A stretch of 64,000 nt of DNA. It comes from Centropus unirufus. Taxonomy: Eukaryota > Chordata > Aves > Cuculiformes > Centropidae. Both the position numbers and the translations under genes were made by a program. The stretch is from positions 74,570-138,569 of the forward strand of contig VYZI01000084.1 of NCBI GenBank assembly GCA_013397695.1, written 5' to 3'. Numbering within the stretch: position 1 is the first letter of the stretch; every line of letters begins with the position of its first letter. The notes beneath the pieces are model-generated. The model saw nothing but the letters and a program-made list of their open reading frames with translations. It made no database searches and had not been told where the DNA came from. Of this stretch, positions 48,901-58,556 are shown one piece after another.

Positions 48901-51900
48901 CAGGTGAGCTGTTACCTCTGCACCTGCCCCATCACCCTTATAGATCCAGTTGTCCCCTGTGGGCCCTGAAGGGACATTGACTGCTGGAATGCCTCAGTCT
49001 CTTTGCACTTTATCCCTCTTTTAACCCTGCTAATGTGATTTTGGGAAGCCCATGCTCCTCCTCCTAGGCTTTATGGGGCTTTCCATTATTTCTGTGGTTC
49101 TTGGGGTCATCTATCTTTTTGTTGACATTAAACTGGTGTGTGACTCAAGAGAGACTTGGAAAATGGGCAAGGAGGGCTAGAGCTGTGGTATCTGCCTATG
49201 GGTGAGTGTTGTAACCAGGATAAGGTCTCTCCTGGAACATAGTATGGCTAGTAAGTGCCTCCACAAGTCAGGATGAGGTGATGATACAGGGCAAACAGGA
49301 TGGTCTGTGGCCTAGTGGCAGCCTCATCTCACAGATTTTCACCCTTGGCTTTGCCTTCTTCATTTCTGTCTTCCAGATCCGGACATAAGCCTGAAGCCTT
49401 ACAGTCTGATACGCCCTGTAGTGGTTAAGACACCCCGTCCTGTGGTGCTGTCACCTAACTGCATTGTGCCACGGCTTGTTAGGAACCTGCTAGACTTGCC
49501 CACTTCTCGCCTGGACTTCCATGTGTGCCCAGCAGGTAGGCAGCAATGAGTGGTTGACATGTCCATGGCTGTTCTAGGAGCCTGGGGCTGAGTGAGGTAA
49601 AGTGCTCAAGTCATTTGTTTCCCAAGGCTCCTTTCCCCTTTTACTTCCTGCCACTTAGCCATATGGTGGGAAACTAAGATGTTGCTCAAGGAGGTCACTT
49701 CTGCGGAGGCCTTGGTCAGTCCAATTCAGGGAAGAGGTGCTCTTAGATGTGGTCTTACGGGCCTGTTGGAGAGGACATGAGGTGTCTCTTTAGCAGCTAA
49801 GTGGGGGGTCTGTCAGTCTTCCCAAACAATATTCATTGACGGGTCACTTTTTTGGTATGAGTGTCTGCAAGATGTTCCCTCCTGTTTTTAATTGTAAGCC
49901 CACAGTCCCTTCTGGTCTCCTGGGGCATGTGATCCTCTCATTTTCCTTGAGTGGGTGGTGGTGGTATTGTCTTGCTGCTCTGGGTGGCTCTTCCCAGAGA
50001 AGAAGCCCCTGGCTGAGGTGGGATCTGCAGGCTGACTTCTTCCTCCTTGGGAACAAGGAAGACCCAGTTTTAGTGCTGTCATCCTTTCCCTTCTACCAGG
50101 AGTGTGAGCCTGACACAGTGCTGCGGAGGCTACTAGGGAGAGAGCTTTTCTTCCACAGGGAATTTTTATGGAGAACAACTCCTTATTTCCCCCTTCCTTC
50201 TCCCTTCTCCGTCTTTTTCCTTCCCCTGTGTTTACAGTTCTCCCTTCACCAACTGCAGGACTAAATGAGTCAGTATACTTTTTTTGGAGTGGTGGTGATG
50301 ATAGAGTTGGTGAAAAATCTCTGGTTTGCTGAAAAAACAACGGCTCTGCAAATTTGGTAGCTGGACTCCTTATCTGAGTAACTTCTCCATATATCCCGCC
50401 CTACTGAGCCCTCTGCAGGGTCCTCCTCGCATTGCATAGGGACATGCCTCAAAGCCATTACTGTAGCTGGGGACCTTACACCGAGGGCAAAAGCTCTGTT
50501 TACCTGTCGGTTTTGCTTTTTGAGGGAAGGAAGGTAATTGGAGAGGCCCCAGGCCATTTGTCTTCTCTTCACTGCCTACATTTTCCCTTGAAGAACTCTC
50601 CAGCCAGTTCTGAATTAGTATAACTCGGCCTCCAAAGGAAATGGATGGCTTTGCAGGATTGAGCTCTATTTGGGAAGTACATGTGCTGCCAGACGGAGGT
50701 AGCAGAGGATGCCCAGTCAGCCTGAGGTTTGGGAGAGTTGGAACATACTCTGGACACAATTCCAAACATGCCTTAGCCAAAATACATTACTTTGTTGCTA
50801 TTCTAGGAGTGAGCAGCTCCTAAAAGCCTTGGTAGATTCCCTGCTAGCGTTTCAGTGGCAGTGTCGGCAGCTGCCTAGGGCTGCGTGGTCCTCAGGTAAA
50901 GCCTGGCACCTGCTTAAGCCTCCCCAGGCTGTAAGGCCTGTGGCTCCTAAGGAAGGTCTCTGCGTGTGCATTGTCTCATCTTCTGGTGGGAGTTACCAGG
51001 GGCATCTGGCAGTCATTGTTTTTCTCCCTGGCATTGGCCCTGCTGCCAGGTGCCATCGTTCTACCTCTGAGCAGGGGGAGGTGGCTCAGGCTGCCACCCG
51101 CAAAAGGAGGCTCTGCTTGCCCCTATCTTTCCACTTTCCTGCATCAAGACACCTGTTACCCTTGCTTTTCTAGCCCTGCCATTCACTGGAGCCACCTATG
51201 AGGCCATGATGTGCACAAGTCCTGTAGAAGACCTACTTGGCAAAATAAAGTGATTATTTTTCTGCCATACTCGGTTACAGAGGGGTTGGAACAGTGTGGC
51301 AGGGGGCAAAGGAGAAAACGGCTATGAGCTGGCTGAGGCTGCCGCAGTCCCACAGCACAAGTGCTATTGTTGCCCTACAAGGTGTCTTCAGCTGTGATAT
51401 CCTACGGGAAGGTCACCGCTGAAGCCCACAATATCCTGCTTGTGCTGTACACAGAAAGCTGCAGGAGATCCATGCCACCATGTAATGTTGTATAATTACA
51501 CTCCCTCTCCAGAATCCATTAACAGTGAATTTGATGAGCATCAGCGTGGCAGCAAATGTGCAGGATCTAAGGTAGAAAGGACATGCAAGATGGAGAAGGG
51601 GCTGACATCTCCTGTTTCCTATCTCCTCATGGCTCACAGAAAAACTGGCAGAAGGGGATACCAGCACAACCCATGGTCAGGAGCACCCTGTGTCTAGAAG
51701 TGTCCCCCAGGACCGGAGGGAGAGCAAGCAAATCCGCATGATCCGGGAGGCGATGGAGAAGGTGCTGAGCCATTTGGTGTGGGGAGAAAGTGCCAGGATG
51801 GGTCACCCTGTTCACATTGGAGGAGAGGAGATGACAGCTGAGCAGGGAAAGAGGGAGGGCAAGCGTCATGGTAGAGGAGTTGTTTACATGGGAGCTGTGT

Positions 51901-52983
51901 AATTTGGAAGGTGTTACAGGTACAGGGGCTGTGGGGTTGTGGAGCAGCAGACGGGACTTTTCCCTGAGTCTCTATTGAGCTCAGCTGAAAGAATTGGCAA
52001 CTGGGGATCCATGGAGGAGGCAGTGGGAAATGCCATACGCAGAAGTGACCTCTCTGCTCTCTGTATTCCTCATCTTTGACAAAGTGGCAAGAGCTCTGCT
52101 CAGGACACACAGAGAAAAGGGGGAGCTGTGGGTGACAATGACAAATGGGATGTGACAATGGGTTGTGGCTGAGTGAGAGGTCGGATGGGCTCTTGGGTTG
52201 GGTTGGCAGATATGGAGTGAATGACCCTTCTCTTTAATTCTCCCCTTCCCTCTTGGCCCTATGCATAAATCCCACATTTAATGGAATTACTATTGGAAAA
52301 GCAATGATATTTCACAGTATGGGGCTTGATTTAATCTAACTGTCAGGGGCTAGGGTTATTTTTTCTCCATTTACATCAGTAAATCTATTCAATTTCCCTT
52401 CCAGAATAAACACTGCCTGCTAGAGCTGGGAGTTCAGAGTGTGAGGGATCTAATTAAAAGTGAAATATACCCCATCATTATTCATGTCGAGGTCACAGAG
52501 AAGAATGTTAGAGGACTCAGGTAAGAAAAGACAGAGTGGCATGGATGGACGGCATCACGGGATGAGAGAGGAAACCTTGTCTCTGTTCAGAGGGAGAAAC
52601 AAGGATCAGGGTGGAAAAATTTGCGTGTATGTTGGAGTTGTTGTTGTTGTATGTTGGCTGGTGTGAGGGCAAAAGGGCAGGAAAATTGGCTCCATGTGCA
52701 TGCAAGGGGTTTCTGGGCATTTTTGCCACCCTGTCTCTCTATGCCAAGAGTAATCCTCATCTCTGTTTTCCCCAGGAGCTTGCTGGGGAAGGCGGGCCAG
52801 CGGGACTCGGAGGTGCTGAAGGTGTGCCGCAGCGCGGAGCAGGCTCTCCACGCTCTGCCGTGCTCCTGGGCCCGTGTGGAGTCCCATGCCTGGAGCCATG
52901 TTGAGGAGCTGCCCAAAGTGGTCCGTGGGTGCATCTTCCAGGAGCAAACACGCCCGCTGTGGATTGAGGAGGGTGATGACTGA
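37278..52983 (+). CDS. CARD10: CARD10 (CARMA3/BIMP1), CARD-MAGUK scaffold; 20 coding exons placed, one or two lost in an N gap
   Basis: Cytoplasmic scaffold that, downstream of G-protein-coupled and growth-factor receptors, assembles BCL10 and MALT1 to activate NF-kB. Coding exons are 37278-37284, 39322-39540, 39781-39918, 40241-40566, [gap], 42941-43096, 43226-43351, 43526-43720, 43819-43965, 44740-44855, 45030-45070, 45752-45872, 46359-46539, 47375-47498, 47840-48080, 48381-48453, 48804-48903, 49377-49535, 51640-51761, 52405-52520 and 52776-52983. All visible junctions are GT-AG and keep phase. They encode 971 aa plus the stop; the human protein is about 1030 aa, so some 50-70 residues of coiled coil are missing, probably in the 635-base N run. 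The domain order is CARD, coiled coil, linker, PDZ, SH3, guanylate-kinase-like. Orientation relative to MFNG and CDC42EP1 matches human. Confidence 0.95.
37381..37757 (+). mobile_element. CR1-type LINE, 5'-truncated 3' end
   Basis: About 377 bases resemble the 3' end of avian CR1 retrotransposons. Recognised blocks are the ORF2 C-terminal part (gctgagggagctggg, then ttcagcctcgaaagagga, ggctgaggggagacc, catcaggaaggatttctgca) and the 3' tail ending ggtcttttccagcc, then gattcctatgactctg. The reading frame is broken by stops and frameshifts, so it is dead. Severe 5' truncation is normal for CR1. It sits in CARD10 intron 1, about 100 bases past exon 1, and interrupts the GC-rich promoter region. 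This element is the main support for calling the genome avian (or at least sauropsid). Confidence 0.9.
37758..38100 (+). promoter_or_regulatory. CARD10: GC-rich segment with TATA box inside CARD10 intron 1; possible second promoter
   Basis: Directly after the CR1 end the sequence is again CpG-rich (CCGCGGAGG, GTCCGCGTCGCC and similar). It is followed by TATAAA at 38095-38100 in a setting (gaggtataaatccgctgcc) resembling a core promoter. It may be the right half of the original CARD10 CpG island, displaced by the CR1 insertion, or an alternative promoter that would start translation at another site. No coding exon with a matching donor was identified after it before 39322. Confidence 0.35.
40241..43965 (+). 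CDS. CARD10: CARD10 coiled-coil exons, interrupted by an assembly gap
   Basis: Exon 40241-40566 starts the coiled coil (LTQFLMMEVKKVRAQ, then Q/E/L-rich heptads) and carries LRLKDENYMMAMRYAQLCEE, which is diagnostic of the CARMA family. The donor after LQLV is taken at 40567 (gtatgg); a donor three bases earlier is possible. The next recognised residues (GSEQILLDILEHDW) start at 42941, so the block corresponding to human VDQLKLKV through LRELQEG is missing and expected within or beside the N run. Exons at 42941-43096, 43226-43351, 43526-43720 and 43819-43965 continue the coiled coil, including the conserved LYKHRMNTVLLQLEEIEKER and SLIEKDQYRKRV, and end with CSNLSSTWSL in the regulatory linker. 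The coiled coil mediates oligomerisation. Confidence 0.93.
42107..42741. other. Assembly gap (635 N)
   Basis: A run of N lies inside a CARD10 intron-exon region. The coding phase on both sides is 0, and about 50-70 residues of expected coiled coil are absent from the flanking sequence, so the gap very probably hides one or two coding exons. Open frames spanning the N run are artefacts. Confidence 0.97.
44740..45872 (+). CDS. CARD10: CARD10 exons for the serine-rich regulatory linker
   Basis: Exons 44740-44855, 45030-45070 and 45752-45872. The first contains DSEKDINRLS and GSILRRQREE, matching the human linker. The next contains CGSFSSMEDATG (human SFSSMSDITG). The third is serine-rich (a run of six S) and ends THE-like basic SHKEVTRR before the PDZ. 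In CARD11 the equivalent linker is phosphorylated by PKC and IKK to release autoinhibition; regulation of this serine-rich linker by the same logic is inference. Confidence 0.85.
46359..47498 (+). CDS. CARD10: CARD10 PDZ-domain exons
   Basis: Exons 46359-46539 and 47375-47498. The translation has a clear PDZ pattern: LGEDISILGGNRTGIYVQWV (strands B and C with the GGN turn), then KPGSRVEDAGLREGCRLIEL (helix A and the following strand), then a TREVAYLSLL helix B/strand block. This resembles the CARD11 PDZ more closely than the human CARD10 sequence I recall, in which this segment is hard to recognise. The domain supports oligomerisation of CARD-MAGUK proteins at membranes. Confidence 0.85.
47840..48453 (+). 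CDS. CARD10: CARD10 SH3-region exons
   Basis: Exons 47840-48080 and 48381-48453. The first encodes the conserved FYVRTNLTLLE, DPYALCVKCREILHITDTM, LEWYCSRVDPLTMRDLDKGT and VPNYSR blocks, which match human FYIRANLTLPE, HALCVKAQEILRLVD and WFCTRVDPLTLRDLDRGTVPNYQRA. The second encodes AHQLLKIQEK and a Q/R-rich tail. This is the SH3 module and hinge typical of MAGUK proteins. Confidence 0.92.
48804..52983 (+). CDS. CARD10: CARD10 guanylate-kinase-like exons and C-terminus
   Basis: Exons 48804-48903 (LKKRALDQLRLVKSKP), 49377-49535 (SLKPYSLIRPVVV, NCIVPRLVRNLLDLPTSRLD), 51640-51761 (variable linker ending IRMIREAMEK), 52405-52520 (HCLLELGVQSVRDL, YPIIIHVEVTEKNVRGLR) and 52776-52983 (SEVLKVCRSAEQ, then PKVVRGCIFQEQTRPLWIEE, stop at 52981-52983). 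This is the enzymatically inactive GUK fold of MAGUK scaffolds. The last residues EEGDD make a shorter tail than the human one. The variable linker exon is flanked by the two longest introns in this block. Confidence 0.93.
51244..51249 (+). terminator. CARD10: Intronic AATAAA in CARD10
   Basis: AATAAA followed by a T-rich stretch (gtgattatttttctgcc) lies in the 2.1-kb intron between the exons ending at 49535 and starting at 51640. If used, it would truncate the GUK domain. Without transcripts this is only a candidate premature polyadenylation site; the hexamer is frequent by chance. Confidence 0.2.
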
Positions 52984-53606
52984 GCTGGGGGTGGTGGAAC
53001 AGGCACTGCCAGCTACTGCTCCCAAGAGTTGTTCTTGGAGGTCTTTGCCTCTCTGAGGTCCTTCAGGTAGCATATACTTCCTCCTTGAGGGGATTCCAGA
53101 AGTAAAGGTCCCCCAGGGTAGCCTTTCTGGTTCCTTTGAGGCCACTAAGAGCTAGGGACAAACACGTGCTGTCTCTCCACTCTGAGCTTTCTGTATTTTA
53201 CCAGATATCTTCCTCTTCCATGGTGGAAATCACCCTTGTGGGCTGTTCCCCATCACACTGGGCTGCCCTTGACCCTGGTACATGGTCAGATTGCCAGATC
53301 TGGAATATGTAGAAACTGTGTGAGATCAGGCTGTGTAGGAGCATTTCTCACACACATTTGATGCCCTTCTCCCATCACCTATCTCCTCTGCCCTGCCAGC
53401 ACTGTGTGCTCCAGGTCCCCTCTTCCCTTATCTACCTCACCTCCGGTCCCGTGGTGCAGGGACTTGTGTGCACAGCTTATGTGCCAATGCCCAGCACGAC
53501 TGGAGTGACACTAAGCTTGCAACCAACCTTTGTTTTATAGGAGCTGTACTCTTTATTGCTTGTAAATTATTAATGGAGCCTTTTATTGGCAAACTGCATA
53601 AAAAGA

Positions 53607-53612
53607 ATTAAA
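53607..53612 (+). terminator. CARD10: Probable CARD10 poly(A) signal ATTAAA
   Basis: ATTAAA lies about 620 bases after the CARD10 stop codon, within an AT-rich patch (53545-53620) following GC-richer 3' UTR sequence. An AATAAA at 55094-55099 is a more distal alternative. Confidence 0.5.
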
Positions 53613-56600
53613 TACCATCCATAATGGGAATGGGTGGCAGGCTGTGGACTTGTGTGTTATTGGGAAGTTTGGGGCGATGCACAACAGGGTATTTTTGTCC
53701 TCCTCTAGCTGTGATCCCCCTGCCCAGCCCTCCATATGAACGAGTGAGCACTGCTCTTGCTGTTGTAGGGCAGCAAGTGATGTGGGGAGAGGACAGGTTG
53801 AGCACGCCACAGACTGAGCTCCCTCCCCTTTCTACTTGCCTACTGTTTTTTTTCAGTCCCTTACGTCTCCAAAGGGCTGGCACTGGCCAGTTTGCTCTGG
53901 GAAAGCCAGGGAAAAGCTCACTTGATGTGTCTGGCTAAGGTCCCTAGAGCTTTATGTCCCTCTGTGCTCTGTTTATCACGATGAGACAGCTACCTTGTTC
54001 TCCTTGGGGACAACAGTGAAACTGAGCCCAGCGACGTTGCCAGCAGAGTAGGGATCCTCTTGCCCCTCCAGTGGGGGCTGTTATCCTGACAGGGAGCTGC
54101 ATGCAGCTTCAGACTCTGGCAAAGGGAAGATGGAAGGGTCTGGGTAGCAGCAGCCATGCTGACTTATCCTAGCATGGTCCTGACTCCTTCACTAATTGCC
54201 ATTACCAGCTCTGCTGTGGCAAGGAGTTACCAGGATACCCACTCCACGGAGAGGTGGTGGTTGTGGTGGTAGATGGCCTTTCCTGGGACGTGCAAGAGGA
54301 AAATGCAATCAGCAGCTCTGAGAGGCCTGAAGCCAGGCAGGCAGGTGAGCCCACTGATCCTGAGGTCGATGGGAAAGAATGGGCAACCATCACTAGAGTC
54401 AAGTCCTCTCTGTGTCCTCACCCCTGTGATTAGGGCACTGCTACTGCCATACACTTTTGAAACTGAGCAAAGATTAACTTGCCATTCTTCATGGGTCCCC
54501 TGTGAGGTGTTATTTCAGGCTCTAAACCAGTTGCCTGTGTCTTTTATGAGGACGAGAGTGAAGGGGGGGAGGGAAGAAAACGAAAAGATTTTAACCTGCA
54601 GTCACTAAAATGCAGAACAAAGTCTCAGCTCTGCCCTAGAGCAATGCAGCTCTCCTCCCCGGGAAGGGGGAACTGTTGTAACACATGGCTTCAGATGAAA
54701 GCTCCCAAATGACATCCACTCCAGGGGATGCAGCCGGAGCATCCCGGCACAGCCAGCCCCCTGGGAGGCTGCTTGCCTTGCAGGCAAACAAAGTGAGACT
54801 CTTGTTGAGCTGATGAGAAGACAAATCCCAAAGCAAGTTCTCATCCACCCTGGCATGGATTTAGAGATTAGAGCCCACATCGTTGCAGGGAGAAAAGTAG
54901 TGCTTGAGCACCTAGGGAGAATACTTTGTGTGAGGCACTCTGATTCAGGGCTTGTCAGCTCCTCCTGGCCCTGCTGGAATGGGGAACCATCCCCAGCCTT
55001 ACAGTCTAGGCTGAGTGTGGTTAAGAGCAAGCTGCACCCTACATTTTGGGTAGTCAAGCTCCCAGCTTGGTGCTTGATAGCGCCCCCCTCCCCAATAAAG
55101 AGGCATCCCCTAGCACCTCCCTAGACCAGAGTTGTCATCAGGAAGGATGGGAAGGCAGAGAAAAGTAGTGCTGGGAAGCAGATTGGCAGTACCCAGCTCT
55201 CCGAGCAGCAGGCGGCACTGTCTCCCCTCCTCCTGGGCTTCGTCCAGGCCCTCTCTTTATCCATCTTGTTTCCCCTGAGGCTTTGGAAATCCAGCTTCGA
55301 CTCGTTCTGGACACGGGTGAGGAGCAGAGGGCTCCAAGGCAAACACAAATGACCCCCACGCTGCCCTGTGCACCCCAGCCCACCTTCTTTGTACCTCTGG
55401 GGGGTGGCTGCCTGCTTGGAGGAATGAGTCACGGGCTGGGTAAGGGCAGAATGCAATTAGCAGACCTGGGCACCTATTACCAGCTCTAACAGCCTTGTGC
55501 AAGCACCCGGAACGAGTCACTGAGAGCAAGATTTCTCCCTGTGGGCAGGGGATCAGCAAGGCAGTGTGTGTGTTGCCCTGGGAAGTCACCAGCCCGTTCC
55601 ATGCTGTATCCCTTCCCCAGCAGCACTGCAGCAGCGTGGGGTCTCTGTCCTGTGCCCCCCACCCCCTGATGATGGGTCAGCCAGTGTGCACCAGGACAGG
55701 ACTAGGCACCGAATGTCCCCTCCCAATCCCTGGCACCCCAGCGGAAAGAGATGTCTCAGTGCAAGAAGCAGGCTGTGCTCACCTCTAGCATCAGGCATGC
55801 TCTGGTTTGTACATGGTTGGGTGTGACCTGTTCTGCTGCCTGGCACTAAGCTTTGTACCAGGTAGCTTTGAATCACACCTGCACATCTGGGCACATCACT
55901 ACGGATCCTCTGTCTGTGTACCCCTTTCCCAGGCAATATCCTTGGTCAGGGCTGTGAAGTGCTGCAGGATGCCTGGGAGCATTGGAAGCTACCTTTACAG
56001 CTTCCTGAGGCTGCTGGTGTGTGGCTGAAGCACTCGGAGAGGTTAATTTCTGGTTCAGGAGCAGCTCCTAGCCATGGGAGCAATCCCAGTATTTAGCACA
56101 GAGGCAGCAGATCAGTCATACCATGCTGCAGTCATCCCTTAAGTAATGTAAAGCCTGAAGGTGAGAAACTTCCTCCTGCCCTAAATCAGTGTAAGAAAGC
56201 ATTGCTATCCAATGGGATCTAACAATAAAATCTGCAGGGACCCTCCAAAGGGATATGGGAGGTTCTCCAGAGATGTCTTTGCTTCAGGGGAAGGCTAGGA
56301 GTGTTGGAGACTTTGAGACATACATAGGAGGAAGAAGAAGTGGATTCAGTTGTTTCTTCCTTTAACAAAGAGGAAATTTGTAGCCATTAACAGGGCTGGG
56401 GTGAAAGTATGTGCCCAAGCTCAGTTTTAGCCCTGCATGGAGATCTTCCCTGTGTATCTGCAAAATGTCTGTGTCCAGGACACATGGTGGCAGGGTGAAA
56501 CAGAGGGACCCTCATCCCTGCCCTGACCCCCTTTCCTGATGTCCCATGATCTGGTATGTGCACAGGGGGCTGGGATGGCTTTCCCACATGAAGCCACATC

Positions 56601-57780
56601 CCCCCTACATTCCCCCTGGGTCCCCATCTTATTTCTTCTTATTTTTATTTTTTAGGTATGCTTAGATTGAATGCCCACAGCTTGCAGCTCCCTGAGGATG
56701 TGCTCTGATTTCAGTAGCTTATGTAGAGCACCACTGTCCTGCTGCACAGGGAAGCTGGGGTGGGGGTGTGGGTATCATCCTCTTCCTGAGCTGGTTGCCC
56801 TTCTGTACCCCTCAGCTGACCTGTAAAGTGGCCTAGAGGTAGCGTGAAGGAGACCTTCATGGTCATTTACCTCATACTTGAGTGATCCAGCAATGGGATG
56901 CAGCAATCTGTGGTGCTGACCCCAAAATTTCCTGTCTGTGGTGGCCTTTGCCTTGGGAGGGGCTCTCACACCTTTTGTCCCTATCCCTGGGGAAAACCTT
57001 CTCTGTGCAGGATTTACGCAGCTACGCTCAGCATGTTCTGTGTCCCAGACTGCCCTTCTGGCCTTGTGGGCATCCCAAGGGCTGGAGAGAATGTGGCACA
57101 GGAGAGGGGTACAGCCATGCCCGATGGCAGACAGGGTGGGGAAGGACCTGGAGGTGCCAGTTTGCTCCTGTGCCTGCAGGACTTTCTGGGCTTTTCCATC
57201 GAGGAAAAGGACAGCCCCCTTCCTTGCCAGGGAAGGGGCAAAGGAAGCATCATCTTGGACAGAACAAGATCCACAAGACAAGTTGCTGAGCTCACCCTTG
57301 CTGTAGTGGGCAAGGAACTGAGTGGGCTATAAACCCAATGGTGATGCTGAGCCATGGGCTCTGAAAGGGAGGTGGTAGGTCCTTCCCCACCCTCTCTGGT
57401 GCTGGCGTACTGGTTCCAGTCAGCACCACTGGTTCTGCAGCCACTTGGGCAGCAGGCTGTCCTTGGGCATCCCTGGTGGGAATGTGAGATGGCAGGGTGG
57501 TGGTGGTTGGAAGCAGGGAGAGAGAAAGGAACCTGCAAGAGAAGATCGGGGTCATGGTTTGGGGATGCGGGAGACTCTGGGGCATAAGGGGCTAGGGGTT
57601 GTAGGGGACACACGGTCCTGCTTTAGGGAGGCAGGGCTGGGTTAAAGGGCACGGGCAGAGATCCAGAGCAGTGCTCCCAGGAAAAGTCTGGAACCGGAGG
57701 AATTCCTGGGAATACACAGTTCTTCTCAAGCACAATGCGAGACCCTGCACATTAACTTCAAGGCAGTCCACACCCGTGCC
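53613..57780. other. Intergenic region between CARD10 and MFNG
   Basis: No conserved coding sequence is visible on either strand; several open frames of 100-200 codons lack any family resemblance and overlap in multiple frames. AATAAA hexamers at 55094 and about 56224 could serve distal CARD10 polyadenylation. Otherwise nothing noted. Confidence 0.6.
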
Positions 57781-58110
57781 ACCCTCCCCTCGCCCCGCAA
57801 GAGCGCGGAGCTGCCAGAGGAGTAGGAAAAACAGCCAAGCAACAGGTTTCTCCTCCCAGGTGGGCTGCGTGTCACCTCCGAGGTGTCCCAGCGGAGGCAA
57901 GCCCCGCGGAGGCAAGCCCGCCGCCCGCGCCACGGCTCCCCCTTCCCCATCCTCTCCCCTTCGCCCTCTTCCTCCCCCCGGGCTGGCGCCCCGCCCCGTG
58001 CCCGGGGGCGGGACTGGGGCTGACAGGGAGCAAGGGGAGGGAGGGAGGCAGCAGGTGGAGGGATAACCCATCCCCTTCCCTGCAGCCCCGCGCCCGCTGC
58101 TCACCCCTGT
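57780..58110 (+). promoter_or_regulatory. MFNG: CpG-island promoter of MFNG
   Basis: A GC- and CpG-rich stretch containing SP1-type GC boxes (ccgcccc near 57991 and gggggcggga near 58004) lies 450-780 bases upstream of the MFNG start codon. No TATA box is seen. A 15-bp tandem duplication (57891-57920) lies within it. The transcription start was not resolved, and an intron between a 5' UTR exon here and the coding exon is possible. Confidence 0.55.
57891..57920. repeat. 15-bp tandem duplication in the MFNG CpG island
   Basis: Two adjacent copies of gcggaggcaagccc plus one base (57891-57905 and 57906-57920) differ only in the last base. Slippage repeat inside a promoter; copy number may vary. 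Confidence 0.85.
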
Positions 58111-58556
58111 CCTGGCTCTGGGATGTTTGCTGGGATGGCTTCTCCCCGCTGGTGGCTCTGATCTCCTTTGCTGTCCCGAAGCCCCCCAGCCTGGGACCCC
58201 CGGCCTCCCTGTCAGGAGCGGGGATGCTCGCTTTCCTCCAGGCAGGCTGTGCCACCCACCTGATGGGCACCTCGGAGCTTTTTTGCGTCACGCTTTTGGG
58301 TCTCGCCGGGTCGTTGTGCCCGCTTGGTCTGTGAAAATCCCCGCCGCTTCGCTGGCGTCTTCTGGGGCTGCTGTGTCTTTGGCTTTCTGGTCTTCACCAT
58401 CCCTATTCCTTGGCCACATCCTATTCAGACATCGCTCTCGGCTAGCCCTACCCCTTCAGAGGCTTCAAGAAGAGTGGACAACTTCCCATGGAAGTACGGG
58501 CAGACGTTGCGCTTGTTGGATAAGATACTGGCTACAGCGGGAACAACTTGGGAGCC

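Noticed and set aside
51500..51640. Open frame upstream of the CARD10 exon at 51640
   Set aside because: It continues left of a clean acceptor (ag at 51638-51639), so it is intron read-through.
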